A stretch of 28,724 bases of DNA from UBA9865 sp035647835 (GTDB taxonomy: Bacteria; Bacillota; Dethiobacteria; Dethiobacterales; Dethiobacteraceae), in the NCBI GenBank assembly GCA_035647835.1, contig DASRMS010000004.1:1-28724 (forward strand), given 5' to 3'. Made by a program: the position numbers and the translations under genes. The notes beneath the pieces are model-generated. The model was not told where the DNA came from. It saw nothing but the letters and a program-made list of their open reading frames with translations, and did no database searches. This document shows, in pieces, positions 1-8,500 of the stretch (positions are counted from its first letter, which is position 1; each line of letters opens with the position of its first letter).

Positions 1-2
1 AG

Positions 3-311
3 TTTACATCTAGTCAAGATAAAGCTGTAGACGAAGAAACTGGTTTAGCCATTACAGACATTGCCAAGTACTGGTTTGCCTTAACGAACGAAGATGATGC
101 TGCTGTCTTTAAAACAAGAAGATGGTATATTTTTCAGGTCATGAACTTTCTAAAGAAACAAGATTTAATCAGCATTCAAGATGAAACAGTAATTATTCCG
201 ACCGCCAAGTTTAACCGTCTCGCCGCCAATTATTTCTTGAATTACGAAAGGCTTGACGATATTAAGAGAATCCTTTCTGAAAAAAGGGGTGAGGAAGACT
301 CCCATGCCTAA
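3..311 (+). CDS. C-terminal part of a MukE/JetB-like condensin accessory subunit (5' end outside window)
   Basis: An open frame enters from the left edge and stops at 309-311, giving about 102 residues. They read like a winged-helix MukE/JetB-type protein: a run through NEDDAAVFKTRRWYIFQV, then NFLKKQDLI and IIPTAKFNRLAANYFLN. The stop codon overlaps the start of the downstream SMC-like ATPase by 8 bases (ATG at 304), which is the tight coupling expected in mukFEB, mksFEB and jetABC operons. In those systems the subunit binds the kleisin and helps to load the ATPase onto DNA. The identification leans heavily on the neighbour, because only the C-terminal part is visible. It could belong to a Wadjet JetB family (type III-like, DUF6063) or to an Mks system. 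Confidence 0.55.
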   Translation, partial: FTSSQDKAVDEETGLAITDIAKYWFALTNEDDAAVFKTRRWYIFQVMNFLKKQDLISIQDETVIIPTAKFNRLAANYFLNYERLDDIKRILSEKRGEEDSHA

Positions 312-3300
312 GTTGAGCAAAACAAGGATTATCAACCTTAATTATAATGATGGTAAAAGAACTATTTACAATGAAGTGTTTGATTATGGCAACGGCAAGG
401 ATACTCTTTTCTCCATGGATAACGGCATAGGAAAAACAGTGCTGATTCAGTTTTTTATGCAACCCTTCATTCGCAACAAAAGAGAACTGCAGGGTAGGAA
501 GTTTGATGATTACTTTTCTGGTAATGCCCCAACCTATATTATGCACGAGGTACTTTTAGATAATGGAGAAAACCTGTTAGTCGGCATGCTGATTAAAAAA
601 GACAGCACTGATGACGGCAGAAATAAGCTTAAGATCTTGGCCTTTACCAATAGGTATGCTCAAGCAAATAGCTTTGACATTATCAATGCACCTTTTGTGG
701 AAGACAAAAGAATTTTAAATTTTTCTGAAAGTGAAGAAAGAATTAAGAAATATCAAAGCGGTAAGCTTAACTTTAAATACTATAATTTTAATGACAGCAG
801 CAAAAAAACGGCATACTTCGAGGATCTCAAGTCCTATAAACTGGATTATAAAGAGTGGGAAGATATCATTAGAAACATTAATAATGATGAGTCCGGTCTG
901 TCTAACCTTTATGATAAGCATAAAACGTCGGAAGCTTTGCTCAAGAATGTCATCGTGCCCCTGATTGAAAGTAAATTAAATGGTGAGAAGAATATCATTG
1001 CCTCAATTAGAAGCAATGTAAGTAAGTATATTGAAAGCTATAAAAGAAGTAAAGATTCCTTCTTCGAGATAAAACTGCTCAAGGAGTTCACAGGGGACTT
1101 GGCGCCTGTGAATCAGCTTTTGCAGGAAGGCGTCTTGCTGGAGCAGCAAAGGGAGGCCTTAGAGCAAAAGCTTGCTAATATTGCCTTGCTGTATCAAAAG
1201 GTCTTAGCTGCTAAAGTTGCAGAAAAGCTTCACCACGAGGAATTACGGGAATACTTGCAAAGTGAGCTTACTGAGGTGGCCTATGAGGAGCACTCTCTAA
1301 ACTACTATAAACTACATGACCAAGAAGAGCGGCAGCTGCAAAAGCTAAAGGACATGAAAGAGGAATTTCACAAGCAGGAAGAAAAAAAGCAGGAGCTGGT
1401 TAAGGAAAAATATATCCAAGAATGTGCGGAAGCCTACGGGGAGCTTTGTCTGATTGAGGCCGACCTGACGGAAATAAGAGAACGAATTGCTAATTATGAA
1501 AAGGACGATTCAGAAATCGCCCGCAACATCAAAAACTATCAGTTCAGCTTAAAGCACCAATATGGGTTGGAACTAGAAAAATTACGGAAAATAGAAGGGG
1601 CCTTCCTTAAGAAGCAGGCAGACGAAGAAAGTGAGCTTAAGGAAATTGCCGCAGCGATTAAGCGTAACGACTTACAGCAGAAAGAAGCGATCAGACTTGA
1701 GGAGTCTTATAAAAATAGTATCAATAACTTCGCGAAGCTCGAGGCATCTTTCCAACAAAAGTATCCGGATTTTGTCGTAATTAGAAACATTCTCTTGGCT
1801 GAGTACGATGAAACCGAGCTTCATAGTTACCGCTTAAGTATTGCCGAGAGTATGAAGTCTACATCACAATTAGAGGAAAAGTTAAACAAAGAAGCTGCTT
1901 TCTTACAAAGGACAAGAACGCTATTAGCTGAAAGCGAGCAAGAAAAGAGTAATCTCTTAACGGAGCTGAAGATAGAGCTTGCCAGCCAAGAGAAAGATCT
2001 ACAAGTCTTTCAGCAAGAAACTGAAAAAATAGCAGTAATCTTACGTATCAAAAACTTACCTCCTGACCCAGTTGCACAGCGAGGAAAGCTTTTGCAGCGG
2101 CTAGAAAGTGAAAATCGTCAGCTGCAAAATGACTTGACTAAACAAAATGATCAACTGCGGGAAGTTCAAGATACCATGCACAGGTATGAAACGGGCTTAA
2201 TCCAATTACCCGAAGATGTCCTGCAATGCTTTGCCAACAAGGGCATTGAGTTTCAGTATGCGCTCAACTGGCTGCAAAACTATCAGGGGTCCAGAGAAGA
2301 AAAGGAAAGTATCGTGAATCATAACCTCTTTTTCCCTTATGGCATCATCTTAAGTGAAAAAGACATCGACCTCCTGAAAAATGAGAGTATAGATGTCTTT
2401 ACCTCCATTCCCATCCCCATCATAAATTTAAATGAGCTAAATAATCAGCCAGACACTGATCAACATAATGGCGTTTTGACGATCCAAAACCAAGACTTTC
2501 TCATAGCTTTTAATTATCTGCTGATAGATGAAGAGGAAAGAGCAGCACTATTAACCAAACTTGCATATGAGAAAAGTAGGTTGGTGTCTGTAATTGAGGA
2601 TATTCAAAACGCTATCAACAGGAATCAAGAGTACGAAAAAACAGTGCTCGATTATCCTTATCATGGTGATGAAGGTCATGACATGGCCGCAAAGATAAGC
2701 AGCTTAATACAAAATATTGCAGAGATCACTGTGCAATTAGCAGAGCAAAGTGAGGAAATAAAGAGCAGCATACAAAGAAGTGAAGCAATCAATAGTGAGC
2801 TGCGAAATAATGAGCAGCAGCAGTTTCTCCTCAGGGAGAAAGAGCGTCAGTTTGATAAATTTATCAGTGAACACCGGGAACTCAAGAAAAATAACCAGGC
2901 ACTTTTAGATGTGCAACATCACCTGAAAAACCTCAACAAGGAAGAAATAAAGTTAAGTGAAGCTAAAGCAGCACTGGAAGATAGTCTTAAAGGGTTAGTA
3001 CTAGAAATTCATGATATCGAGTTAGCCCTCAAAAGCTGTTTGGCTGACTTGGAGTTATATAAAAATGTAGACTCTGGTATGTTGCTGGCAGAAGATAAGG
3101 ATGCCCTTGAAGCCAAGCTGAAGGCCTGTGAGGAAAAGCTGAACAAAGATATTAAAAGAGATAAAGACGAGGCAAGAAAGTTAAATGATAACCTGATAAA
3201 CACTAACAAGAGGCTGAAGAAAAAGGCCAATGAAGGTAACATTTTGCCCGCAGACTATGTTGGTGTTAATTATTATGAGCTTGTCTTAACGGATTTGGAA

Positions 3301-4632
3301 AACAGCATTAGCAAATTAGAGACTCAGATGAAACTACTAAATGGCCAGATACACAATTTAGATACAGCAGTGAAAATCATGGCGAATGACAAACAACATG
3401 AACTTAAAGATATACAAAAGCTGGGCTTTGCTGTGCCGATCGCCAGGGAGAAGATTAAGGATCCCAACTTTAAAGCAAGAGAAAATAAAATCAGTGAGGA
3501 TTTACAGCAAAACGAAATAATTATTGGCGAGTACCTTGAACAAATTAGTAGTTTAAGCTTCTTAAAGTATAAACTGGAACCTTTCACCGACTACGTACAA
3601 CAAACAGATGATTTTGCTTTTGATTTTAGCCACATCCCAGCTGCTATCAAGAGCATAAATGCTAACCTCTCGTCAGCGGATGCTGTGCGAAAACAAATCT
3701 CTCAGGTAGAGGAAAACCTCACTAGAATGATCAATAGAATATATGAAAACTACCGGGATAAGGACAGGTTCCTTAAAGATCGCCTTAGTGACTACCAAAG
3801 CAAAACAAGTAAGATTAGAAATCATAACGAAATAGAGTCCCTGCTCGAAGTAGTAGGACGAAAAATAAACACCTTAGAAATGGCTTTAAAACATATTCAC
3901 GAGGAGGAAGAGGTAGTAATAGATGAAATCTTGAGATATGCCAATAATGTGCTTGTGGAGCTCAAAACAATAGATAAAAAGTCTAGCATTAAACATGCAG
4001 GCAAAACCCAAAAGCTCCTAGAAATCAGCATTCCTGAAGATAGAGAAGAAGAGTCTCTAAAAGAGTACATCAAAGATAAGGTTAGCTATTATGCTAATCT
4101 GGAAGAGGATTACACCAACCTGCTGGATCATGATATCCAAAGTACTGAGCTGCTTAGTAAACTAGTAGGCAACATTACCAGAATCAGAATAGACATTAAG
4201 AAAATTGAGCGAGCAAGACTGGTAAGGAAAAGTTGGAGTGAAGCCCTAACCCAAAACTCTGGTGGAGAAAGATTCGTCTCTATGTTTATCCTTCTTTCTT
4301 CCTTAATGTCTTATATGCGCAGGCGGGCAACAGACATTGATAACAGGGAAGAAAAAAAGATTTTAATTATGGACAATCCTTTTGCTAAAACACATACAGA
4401 GCATTTGTTAGAGCCAATGTTCCAGATTGCAGAAAAATACAACATCCAACTAATCTGTTTTTCCGGCATTGGTGGTAGTGCTATATATAATAGATTTAAT
4501 AAAATCTACGTGGCTAAGGTCATTGAAGATAGATTCAGAAATAAAGAACATGTATCTTTCAAGGCAGGTAATGAAGAAACCCTGGAGCTGTCAGACTTTA
4601 CAATCACTAAACAGCAATTATCAATGTTTTAG
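304..4632 (+). CDS. jetC: MukB/JetC-like SMC ATPase (probable Wadjet JetC)
   Basis: A 1,442-residue SMC-like coiled-coil ATPase. The Walker A motif DNGIGKT is at about residues 39-45. Long charged, Leu/Glu/Lys-rich coiled coils run from about 270 to 620 and 770 to 1290, separated by a non-coiled hinge-like stretch at about 640-770. The C-terminal head has the ABC signature NSGGE (about 1318-1322), Walker B ILIMDNPF (Asp about 1357) and a following LICFSG strand. Split head motifs at the two ends of one long protein are diagnostic of SMC/MukB/JetC proteins. I chose ATG 304 because GGGGTGAGGA lies 9 bases upstream and it overlaps the preceding stop; a TTG at 253 has no such site. In Wadjet, JetABC forms a loop-extruding condensin that finds small circular plasmids, which JetD then cuts. 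No jetD follows here, so MksB-like or other roles remain possible. Confidence 0.7.
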   Translation: MPKLSKTRIINLNYNDGKRTIYNEVFDYGNGKDTLFSMDNGIGKTVLIQFFMQPFIRNKRELQGRKFDDYFSGNAPTYIMHEVLLDNGENLLVGMLIKKDSTDDGRNKLKILAFTNRYAQANSFDIINAPFVEDKRILNFSESEERIKKYQSGKLNFKYYNFNDSSKKTAYFEDLKSYKLDYKEWEDIIRNINNDESGLSNLYDKHKTSEALLKNVIVPLIESKLNGEKNIIASIRSNVSKYIESYKRSKDSFFEIKLLKEFTGDLAPVNQLLQEGVLLEQQREALEQKLANIALLYQKVLAAKVAEKLHHEELREYLQSELTEVAYEEHSLNYYKLHDQEERQLQKLKDMKEEFHKQEEKKQELVKEKYIQECAEAYGELCLIEADLTEIRERIANYEKDDSEIARNIKNYQFSLKHQYGLELEKLRKIEGAFLKKQADEESELKEIAAAIKRNDLQQKEAIRLEESYKNSINNFAKLEASFQQKYPDFVVIRNILLAEYDETELHSYRLSIAESMKSTSQLEEKLNKEAAFLQRTRTLLAESEQEKSNLLTELKIELASQEKDLQVFQQETEKIAVILRIKNLPPDPVAQRGKLLQRLESENRQLQNDLTKQNDQLREVQDTMHRYETGLIQLPEDVLQCFANKGIEFQYALNWLQNYQGSREEKESIVNHNLFFPYGIILSEKDIDLLKNESIDVFTSIPIPIINLNELNNQPDTDQHNGVLTIQNQDFLIAFNYLLIDEEERAALLTKLAYEKSRLVSVIEDIQNAINRNQEYEKTVLDYPYHGDEGHDMAAKISSLIQNIAEITVQLAEQSEEIKSSIQRSEAINSELRNNEQQQFLLREKERQFDKFISEHRELKKNNQALLDVQHHLKNLNKEEIKLSEAKAALEDSLKGLVLEIHDIELALKSCLADLELYKNVDSGMLLAEDKDALEAKLKACEEKLNKDIKRDKDEARKLNDNLINTNKRLKKKANEGNILPADYVGVNYYELVLTDLENSISKLETQMKLLNGQIHNLDTAVKIMANDKQHELKDIQKLGFAVPIAREKIKDPNFKARENKISEDLQQNEIIIGEYLEQISSLSFLKYKLEPFTDYVQQTDDFAFDFSHIPAAIKSINANLSSADAVRKQISQVEENLTRMINRIYENYRDKDRFLKDRLSDYQSKTSKIRNHNEIESLLEVVGRKINTLEMALKHIHEEEEVVIDEILRYANNVLVELKTIDKKSSIKHAGKTQKLLEISIPEDREEESLKEYIKDKVSYYANLEEDYTNLLDHDIQSTELLSKLVGNITRIRIDIKKIERARLVRKSWSEALTQNSGGERFVSMFILLSSLMSYMRRRATDIDNREEKKILIMDNPFAKTHTEHLLEPMFQIAEKYNIQLICFSGIGGSAIYNRFNKIYVAKVIEDRFRNKEHVSFKAGNEETLELSDFTITKQQLSMF

Positions 4633-4794
4633 ACAGCCTGCAGTTTTGCATATAACAATACACATGAATATGCATCTCTTTAGAAGTAGGATTACCTGAT
4701 TCTTTAGCAAATGGCTGCAACTCGTCCTCTATTATTAAAGAGCCCATTTTGAGTATGATAAAATTACCGTTACAGGAAATGTGAGGATAGTATG
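4633..4794. other. Short intergenic region after jetC-like gene
   Basis: There is no open frame of note and no clear hairpin terminator. No remnant of a JetD (DUF3322/DUF2220-type) gene could be read in it. The only clear element is the ribosome binding site GAGGA (4783-4787) of the nitroreductase gene. Confidence 0.5.
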
Positions 4795-5535
4795 ATGAAC
4801 GAAGTACTAAAACAACTGAAAAACAGAAAATCTGTACGGGTGTTTGAGGATAAGCCCATTGCTGTGGAGCTGAAAGAAGAGATTCTTGGTGCTGCTTTTG
4901 AGGCGCCGACAGCAGGGGCGATGATGCTTTATAGTATCATTGATGTTACAGATGATATTTTAAAGCAGGAACTGGCAATAGTGTGTGATGATCAGCCCTT
5001 TATTGCGAAAGCTCCTTTGGTGTTAGTGTTTGTGGCTGATTATCAAAGATGGTATGATGCTTATGGTGTAGCGGGCTGCGAAGTGCGTCAGCCTGGAGAA
5101 GGAGATATTCTGCTGGCTTGTGCCGATGCTCTGATTGCGGCACAGAATACGGTGGTCGCCGCTGAAGCTTTAGGTCTTGGCAGCTGCTATATTGGCGATA
5201 TTATGGAGAATTGTGAGAAGGTTAGAGAATTATTAGCACTACCGGACTATGTGCTGCCGGCGGCTATGGTGGTTTACGGTTATCCCACAGCAAAGCAGCT
5301 AAAAAGAGAAAAACCGGCACGTTTTAATCAACAGTATCTAGTCTTTGAGAATCAGTATCGTAAATTAAGTGCCAAAGAACATCTGGCTATGCAGGAAGAA
5401 AGGCTTAAAAAGCGGGGATTAAACGATGTGGACGGCAAGGAAGAAATTAGAGCTGTTTGTCTACGTAAATATCTGTCTGACTTTACCACCGAGATGAATC
5501 GTTCGGTGGGAGAGTATTTAAAGAAATTCAGATAG
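4795..5535 (+). CDS. Nitroreductase-family FMN oxidoreductase
   Basis: A 246-residue protein of the nitroreductase superfamily, which uses FMN and NAD(P)H to reduce nitro-compounds, quinones or related substrates in the cytoplasm. The N-terminal NRKSVRVFEDKPI (residues 10-22) carries the Arg/Ser/Arg FMN-phosphate motif. AAFEAPTAGAMM follows, then the helix AALIAAQNTVVAAEALGLGSCYIGD-like core and the YGYPTAK segment near residue 160. The roughly 60-residue C-terminal extension after that is rich in charge and has Cys 222 (CLRKYLSDF). ATG 4795 is preferred over ATG 4792 because GAGGA sits 7 bases upstream and because the decayed paralogue at 14467 starts at the equivalent codon. It is a single-gene unit with a terminator just downstream. 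The substrate is unknown. Confidence 0.85.
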   Translation: MNEVLKQLKNRKSVRVFEDKPIAVELKEEILGAAFEAPTAGAMMLYSIIDVTDDILKQELAIVCDDQPFIAKAPLVLVFVADYQRWYDAYGVAGCEVRQPGEGDILLACADALIAAQNTVVAAEALGLGSCYIGDIMENCEKVRELLALPDYVLPAAMVVYGYPTAKQLKREKPARFNQQYLVFENQYRKLSAKEHLAMQEERLKKRGLNDVDGKEEIRAVCLRKYLSDFTTEMNRSVGEYLKKFR

Positions 5536-5537
5536 AA

Positions 5538-5584
5538 AAAAGGTTGTCTGGCAAGCAATAACTCGCTAGACAACCTTTTCTTAT
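5538..5584 (+). terminator. Rho-independent terminator of the nitroreductase gene
   Basis: The arms AAAAGGTTGTCTgGC and GCtAGACAACCTTTT pair around a 12-base loop, followed by a T-rich stretch (TTTTCTTATT). It starts two bases after the nitroreductase stop codon. Confidence 0.8.
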
Positions 5585-5593
5585 TGATCAACG

Positions 5594-5627
5594 AAACAAG
5601 CAGTCGTAGGTTACTGGCTGCTTGTTT
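5594..5627. repeat. Hairpin related to the one at 16350-16398
   Basis: AAACAAGCAG and CTGCTTGTTT form a perfect 10-bp stem around a 14-base loop. The left arm and loop (AACAAGCAGtCGTAGGTTA) are nearly the same as the hairpin at 16350-16398, so this is a dispersed terminator-like element in this genome. Confidence 0.55.
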
Positions 5628-5649
5628 ATGCAAGTGAGATAATTTCGTT

Positions 5650-5688
5650 AGCACAAAAAACACGGAACAATGATAAATTGTTCCGTGT
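5650..5688 (-). terminator. Rho-independent terminator of the RemA-like gene
   Basis: ACACGGAACAA (5660-5670) and TTGTTCCGTGT (5678-5688) form a perfect 11-bp stem with a 7-base loop. Read on the minus strand, the stem is followed by a run of T from the AAAAAA at 5655-5660. It lies 47 bases past the end of the reverse-strand RemA-like gene. Confidence 0.8.
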
Positions 5689-5735
5689 CTGATTTATCTC
5701 TATTTCTCATTTGTAAAGCGGTTGAGATTGTTTTA

Positions 5736-6107
5736 TCATTCATCATCTAGTCGCTGTTCTAAGACATCCTTTATTTTAAGTTCGAGCTTATCTAAATCTA
5801 AATCGGCTTCTTGTTTAATACTGTTGCGCAGCATGGGACCAACTTGACTGATATCATCTAATAAATCATAAAGTAGTTCAAGGGCAGCGGTGGCGTTGAT
5901 GATTTCAAGAGGAGTTTCTACGATGTTCGCAATAATTGCTTGTTCTGTCCTCGATGCAATGACGGGGTTTGGCATCTGTTCAATAAAGACTTTAGTCCGG
6001 CGTCCAGGCCCTCGGTTCTCTTCAATAGGTTCAAGGGCAATGATTTTATCTGAACGTACAAATTTTCCGTAACCCAATGGTATAATTAGGTGTTCCTTAA
6101 TTTCCAT
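5736..6107 (-). CDS. RemA-like (DUF370) DNA-binding regulator with C-terminal helical extension
   Basis: A 123-residue protein. Residues 7-60 resemble the RemA/DUF370 family: LIIPLGYGKFVRSDKIIAL, then GPGRRTKVFIE (34-43) and ASRTEQAII (51-59). These match the conserved G-x-x-V-x-x-x-R-I and GRRT..V..S..H.I.SA-type segments of RemA. In Bacillus, RemA is an oligomeric DNA-binding activator of extracellular-matrix and osmoprotection genes, and is about 89 residues. The extra 60 or so residues here (63-123) form an acidic helical tail ending in KIKDVLEQRLDDE. I chose ATG 6107 because AAAGGA lies about 10 bases upstream; a GTG at 6116 has it too close. The gene stands alone and has its own terminator. 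The DNA targets are unknown. Confidence 0.65.
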   Translation of the reverse strand: MEIKEHLIIPLGYGKFVRSDKIIALEPIEENRGPGRRTKVFIEQMPNPVIASRTEQAIIANIVETPLEIINATAALELLYDLLDDISQVGPMLRNSIKQEADLDLDKLELKIKDVLEQRLDDE

Positions 6108-6116
6108 TACCGACAC

Positions 6117-6555
6117 ATCCTTTAAAGATATATTATTAGTCTTTCATTTATAGGAGATATCATTCTTCAGATTAATGATTTGACGTGGTTTTATGCAAGC
6201 CGTTGCTGCCATGGCAAATCCATTTCTCTAGACATAACACATGTTTTGAATATATATCGCTTGCAGTTAGCAGGGGGTTAATGTGACTAGTAATGAAATC
6301 GACTGATGATTTTTGCCAGGTAAAATGATATGACTTAGTGCGTGACTGTCGTCACTTATCATATGATTTCTTCCTTCAGTATAATGAGTTTAACCTTTAT
6401 ACTATTAGAATACGCAGATGTAGTTGATAATTATTGGGTGCTTTTGTTATTATGTAACTGTGACGGGGCAAAAGAGATGAAGGCATAAAGTGGAGGCACG
6501 GGTATGACGGGAGGAGTTTGGGCTTGATTAGAAATTAAAAAAAGGGGAGTTTACA
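6117..6555. other. Intergenic region with an imperfect dyad
   Basis: There are no convincing genes in this 440-base stretch. It must hold the promoters of the leftward RemA-like gene and the rightward ABC exporter. The clearest structure is an imperfect dyad at about 6329-6365: ATGATATGA...GTGAC, tgtc, GTCACTTATCATAT. This is a candidate operator or hairpin. No promoter of good quality could be fixed. Confidence 0.4.
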
Positions 6556-7419
6556 GTGAAGGATGTAATTACGGTTGATCAGTTAAGTAAAAGTTACGGT
6601 AACCTTAACGTCATAGATAAAATCTCGTTTTCAGTCAGTGAGGGTGAAATTTTTGCGCTCTTAGGCGCAAATGGAGCGGGTAAAACTACGACACTGGAAT
6701 GTATCGAGGGAATTCGCAGCTATGATGCTGGGTCAATCACTATAGATGGGACTATTGGTGTTCAACTTCAATCATCTTCCCTTCCTGCAAATATTACAGT
6801 TTTGGAAGCATATAAGCTTTTTTGTAAATGGAATCATGTACGCGAAGACCCAGAGCTGCTAGATACTTTTGGTTTAGCTCTGTTAAAGAATAAGCAGTAC
6901 GAAGCCATGTCCACTGGTCAAAAGAGAAGACTTCATTTGGTGCTTGCTTTAATTAACAACCCTGCTATTATTTTTCTTGATGAACCAACGGCGGGATTAG
7001 ATGTAGAAGGAAGAGTTGCCCTCCATACTGAAATCAGGAAACTTAAAGAGCAGGGCAAAACCATCATTATGGCAAGTCACGATATGGCAGAGGTAGAAAG
7101 CTTATGCGATAGAATCGCTATTTTAAAGGGCGGCGATATCGTATTCATCGGCTCATCTACAGAATTAACAAGCAGGTACGTAGGTGAAAGCAAAATTTTC
7201 ATAAAAACACAATTACCCATTACGAGAGATGATTTTAAACATAGCACCTATTTAGCAACACATGAAGGATATGCAAGCGTACGTACTGTTTCCATTGGTA
7301 ATGCTCTGCTGGAATTACTTAATGAGGCAAAAGAGAATGGTAATGAGGTTCTGGATATCAAGATCGAACGAGCATCGCTTGAGCAACGATTTGTAGAAAT
7401 AGCAACGGAGGGCAAGTAA
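6556..7419 (+). CDS. ABC transporter ATP-binding protein (ABC-2 exporter type)
   Basis: A 287-residue ATPase that would drive export together with the next gene at the membrane. Visible motifs are Walker A GANGAGKTT (37-45), the Q-loop around Gln70-Gln72, the signature STGQK (119-123), Walker B IIFLDEP (138-144), the D-loop GLD and the H-loop His175 in MASHDMAEVE. The signature departs from LSGGQ but keeps the Gly-Gln core, as in many drug and bacteriocin exporters. A roughly 75-residue C-terminal domain ending in LEQRFVEIA is typical of ABC-2 ATPases of the CcmA/YadG group. The start is GTG 6556 with GGGGAG 6 bases upstream. It is separated from the permease gene by two bases. The substrate cannot be inferred. 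Confidence 0.9.
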   Translation: MKDVITVDQLSKSYGNLNVIDKISFSVSEGEIFALLGANGAGKTTTLECIEGIRSYDAGSITIDGTIGVQLQSSSLPANITVLEAYKLFCKWNHVREDPELLDTFGLALLKNKQYEAMSTGQKRRLHLVLALINNPAIIFLDEPTAGLDVEGRVALHTEIRKLKEQGKTIIMASHDMAEVESLCDRIAILKGGDIVFIGSSTELTSRYVGESKIFIKTQLPITRDDFKHSTYLATHEGYASVRTVSIGNALLELLNEAKENGNEVLDIKIERASLEQRFVEIATEGK

Positions 7420-7421
7420 TT

Positions 7422-8138
7422 ATGAGCGCATTTTTATATGGTGTAATTCTGCAGTGGAAACTAGATCTACGAAACAAGGGCGTAATACTGACATATTACG
7501 TAGTACCACTTCTGTTTTTCGCCTTTATGGGAGCCATTTTTACATCCATTAACCCAACTGCTAAAGATAGTTTAATTCAATCCATGACTATTTTCGGCAC
7601 AACCATGGGTGCGTTTCTAGGAACGCCCACACCTCTAGTGGAGTTATATGGCAGTGATATTGTCAAGGCGTATAAAGTGGGAGGCATCCCTGTTTGGATG
7701 GCAGCAGTGAATAATTTTATCTCCGCATTTTTTCACCTTTTCATCATGAGCATCATCATCTATTTGCTTGCACCCATGGCCTTTGCAGCCAAAGTACCTC
7801 AGAGTACTTTATATTTCTTCTTATCTCTCGCCTTCTTTATTGTAGTTTGTTTAGCCATTGGCTCTGTGTTGGGTTTATTTATTAAAGATATCTCTAAACT
7901 GACGATGTTTTCACAGCTAATATTCTTGCCTTCATTAATGTTATCGGGAATAATGTTTCCGGTGGATCTACTGCCCATAGTTCTGCAAAATGTAGGAAAA
8001 GTATTTCCCGCGACCTGGGCATTGATGATTCTGGGGGCGAATGAATTCGACTTTACTTTGTTTTTGCCCTTACTTTTTATCCTTTGTCTCGCAGTTTTTG
8101 CCAGTGTTTATAAATTATCACGAGTTGGTATAGAATAA
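7422..8138 (+). CDS. ABC-2 type transporter permease
   Basis: A 238-residue integral membrane protein with about six hydrophobic segments, for example VILTYYVVPLLFFAFMGAIF near residue 23, then around 90-115, 125-150, 165-185 and the C-terminal LFLPLLFILCLAVFASVYKL. ABC-2 permeases of this small type dimerise and pair with one ATPase, here the gene that ends two bases upstream. PSLMLSGIMFPVDLLP in the middle resembles the conserved sequence before the last transmembrane helices of ABC-2 membrane domains. The start ATG 7422 has GGAGGG just upstream inside the ATPase gene, so the two are translationally coupled. The substrate is unknown; small drugs, peptides or polymers are all exported by relatives. 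Confidence 0.88.
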   Translation: MSAFLYGVILQWKLDLRNKGVILTYYVVPLLFFAFMGAIFTSINPTAKDSLIQSMTIFGTTMGAFLGTPTPLVELYGSDIVKAYKVGGIPVWMAAVNNFISAFFHLFIMSIIIYLLAPMAFAAKVPQSTLYFFLSLAFFIVVCLAIGSVLGLFIKDISKLTMFSQLIFLPSLMLSGIMFPVDLLPIVLQNVGKVFPATWALMILGANEFDFTLFLPLLFILCLAVFASVYKLSRVGIE

Positions 8139-8139
8139 C

Positions 8140-8460
8140 AGGTATTTTTATAGAAAAACCTACCATGTCGGAGTTTAGATTTGCGATGCATTCACGGAAA
8201 AGGTAGGCATACAAAGTTTCATTACCGTAGGATGTAATGTCGCTACGTTCTCCATTAATACCTGGAAAGAACGGATGGCCAGAGGCCACCCCTTTGTGGA
8301 AACGTAAATGGCGGGAGTGATAAGCTGTACTACAAAGGGGCGCTATTTTATGCCTGGGGACGACGAGGCCTATCGTGGCAGGATTACTGCTGAATAATTT
8401 CTCTGGCGTAAAGGAGAATAAGTTTGCTTAAGAGAAATAATTAACAATTATCGAACTAAT
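8140..8460. other. Gene-free 320-base region: possible structured RNA or decayed sequence
   Basis: No gene with a start codon and ribosome binding site is visible. On the minus strand one frame is open for about 115 codons (from about 8424 down to 8077) and reads in a protein-like way (KGVASGHPFFPGINGERS). It has no credible start and runs into the permease gene. The plus strand can form stems: CCTACC (8159) with GGTAGG, CCCCTTTGT with ACAAAGGGG, and ATTTCTCT with AGAGAAAT at about 8397-8444. It may be a conserved non-coding RNA, an untranslated leader of the receiver operon, or a decayed gene. Confidence 0.4.
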
Positions 8461-8500
8461 TTTGCCGAATTATGTGGTAGGCAGTTGGAAGGGGTTAGGG

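Noticed and set aside
253..303. TTG start giving a 17-residue longer JetC-like protein
   Set aside because: No ribosome site precedes it and it overlaps the upstream gene by 59 bases; ATG 304 has a good site and the usual short overlap.
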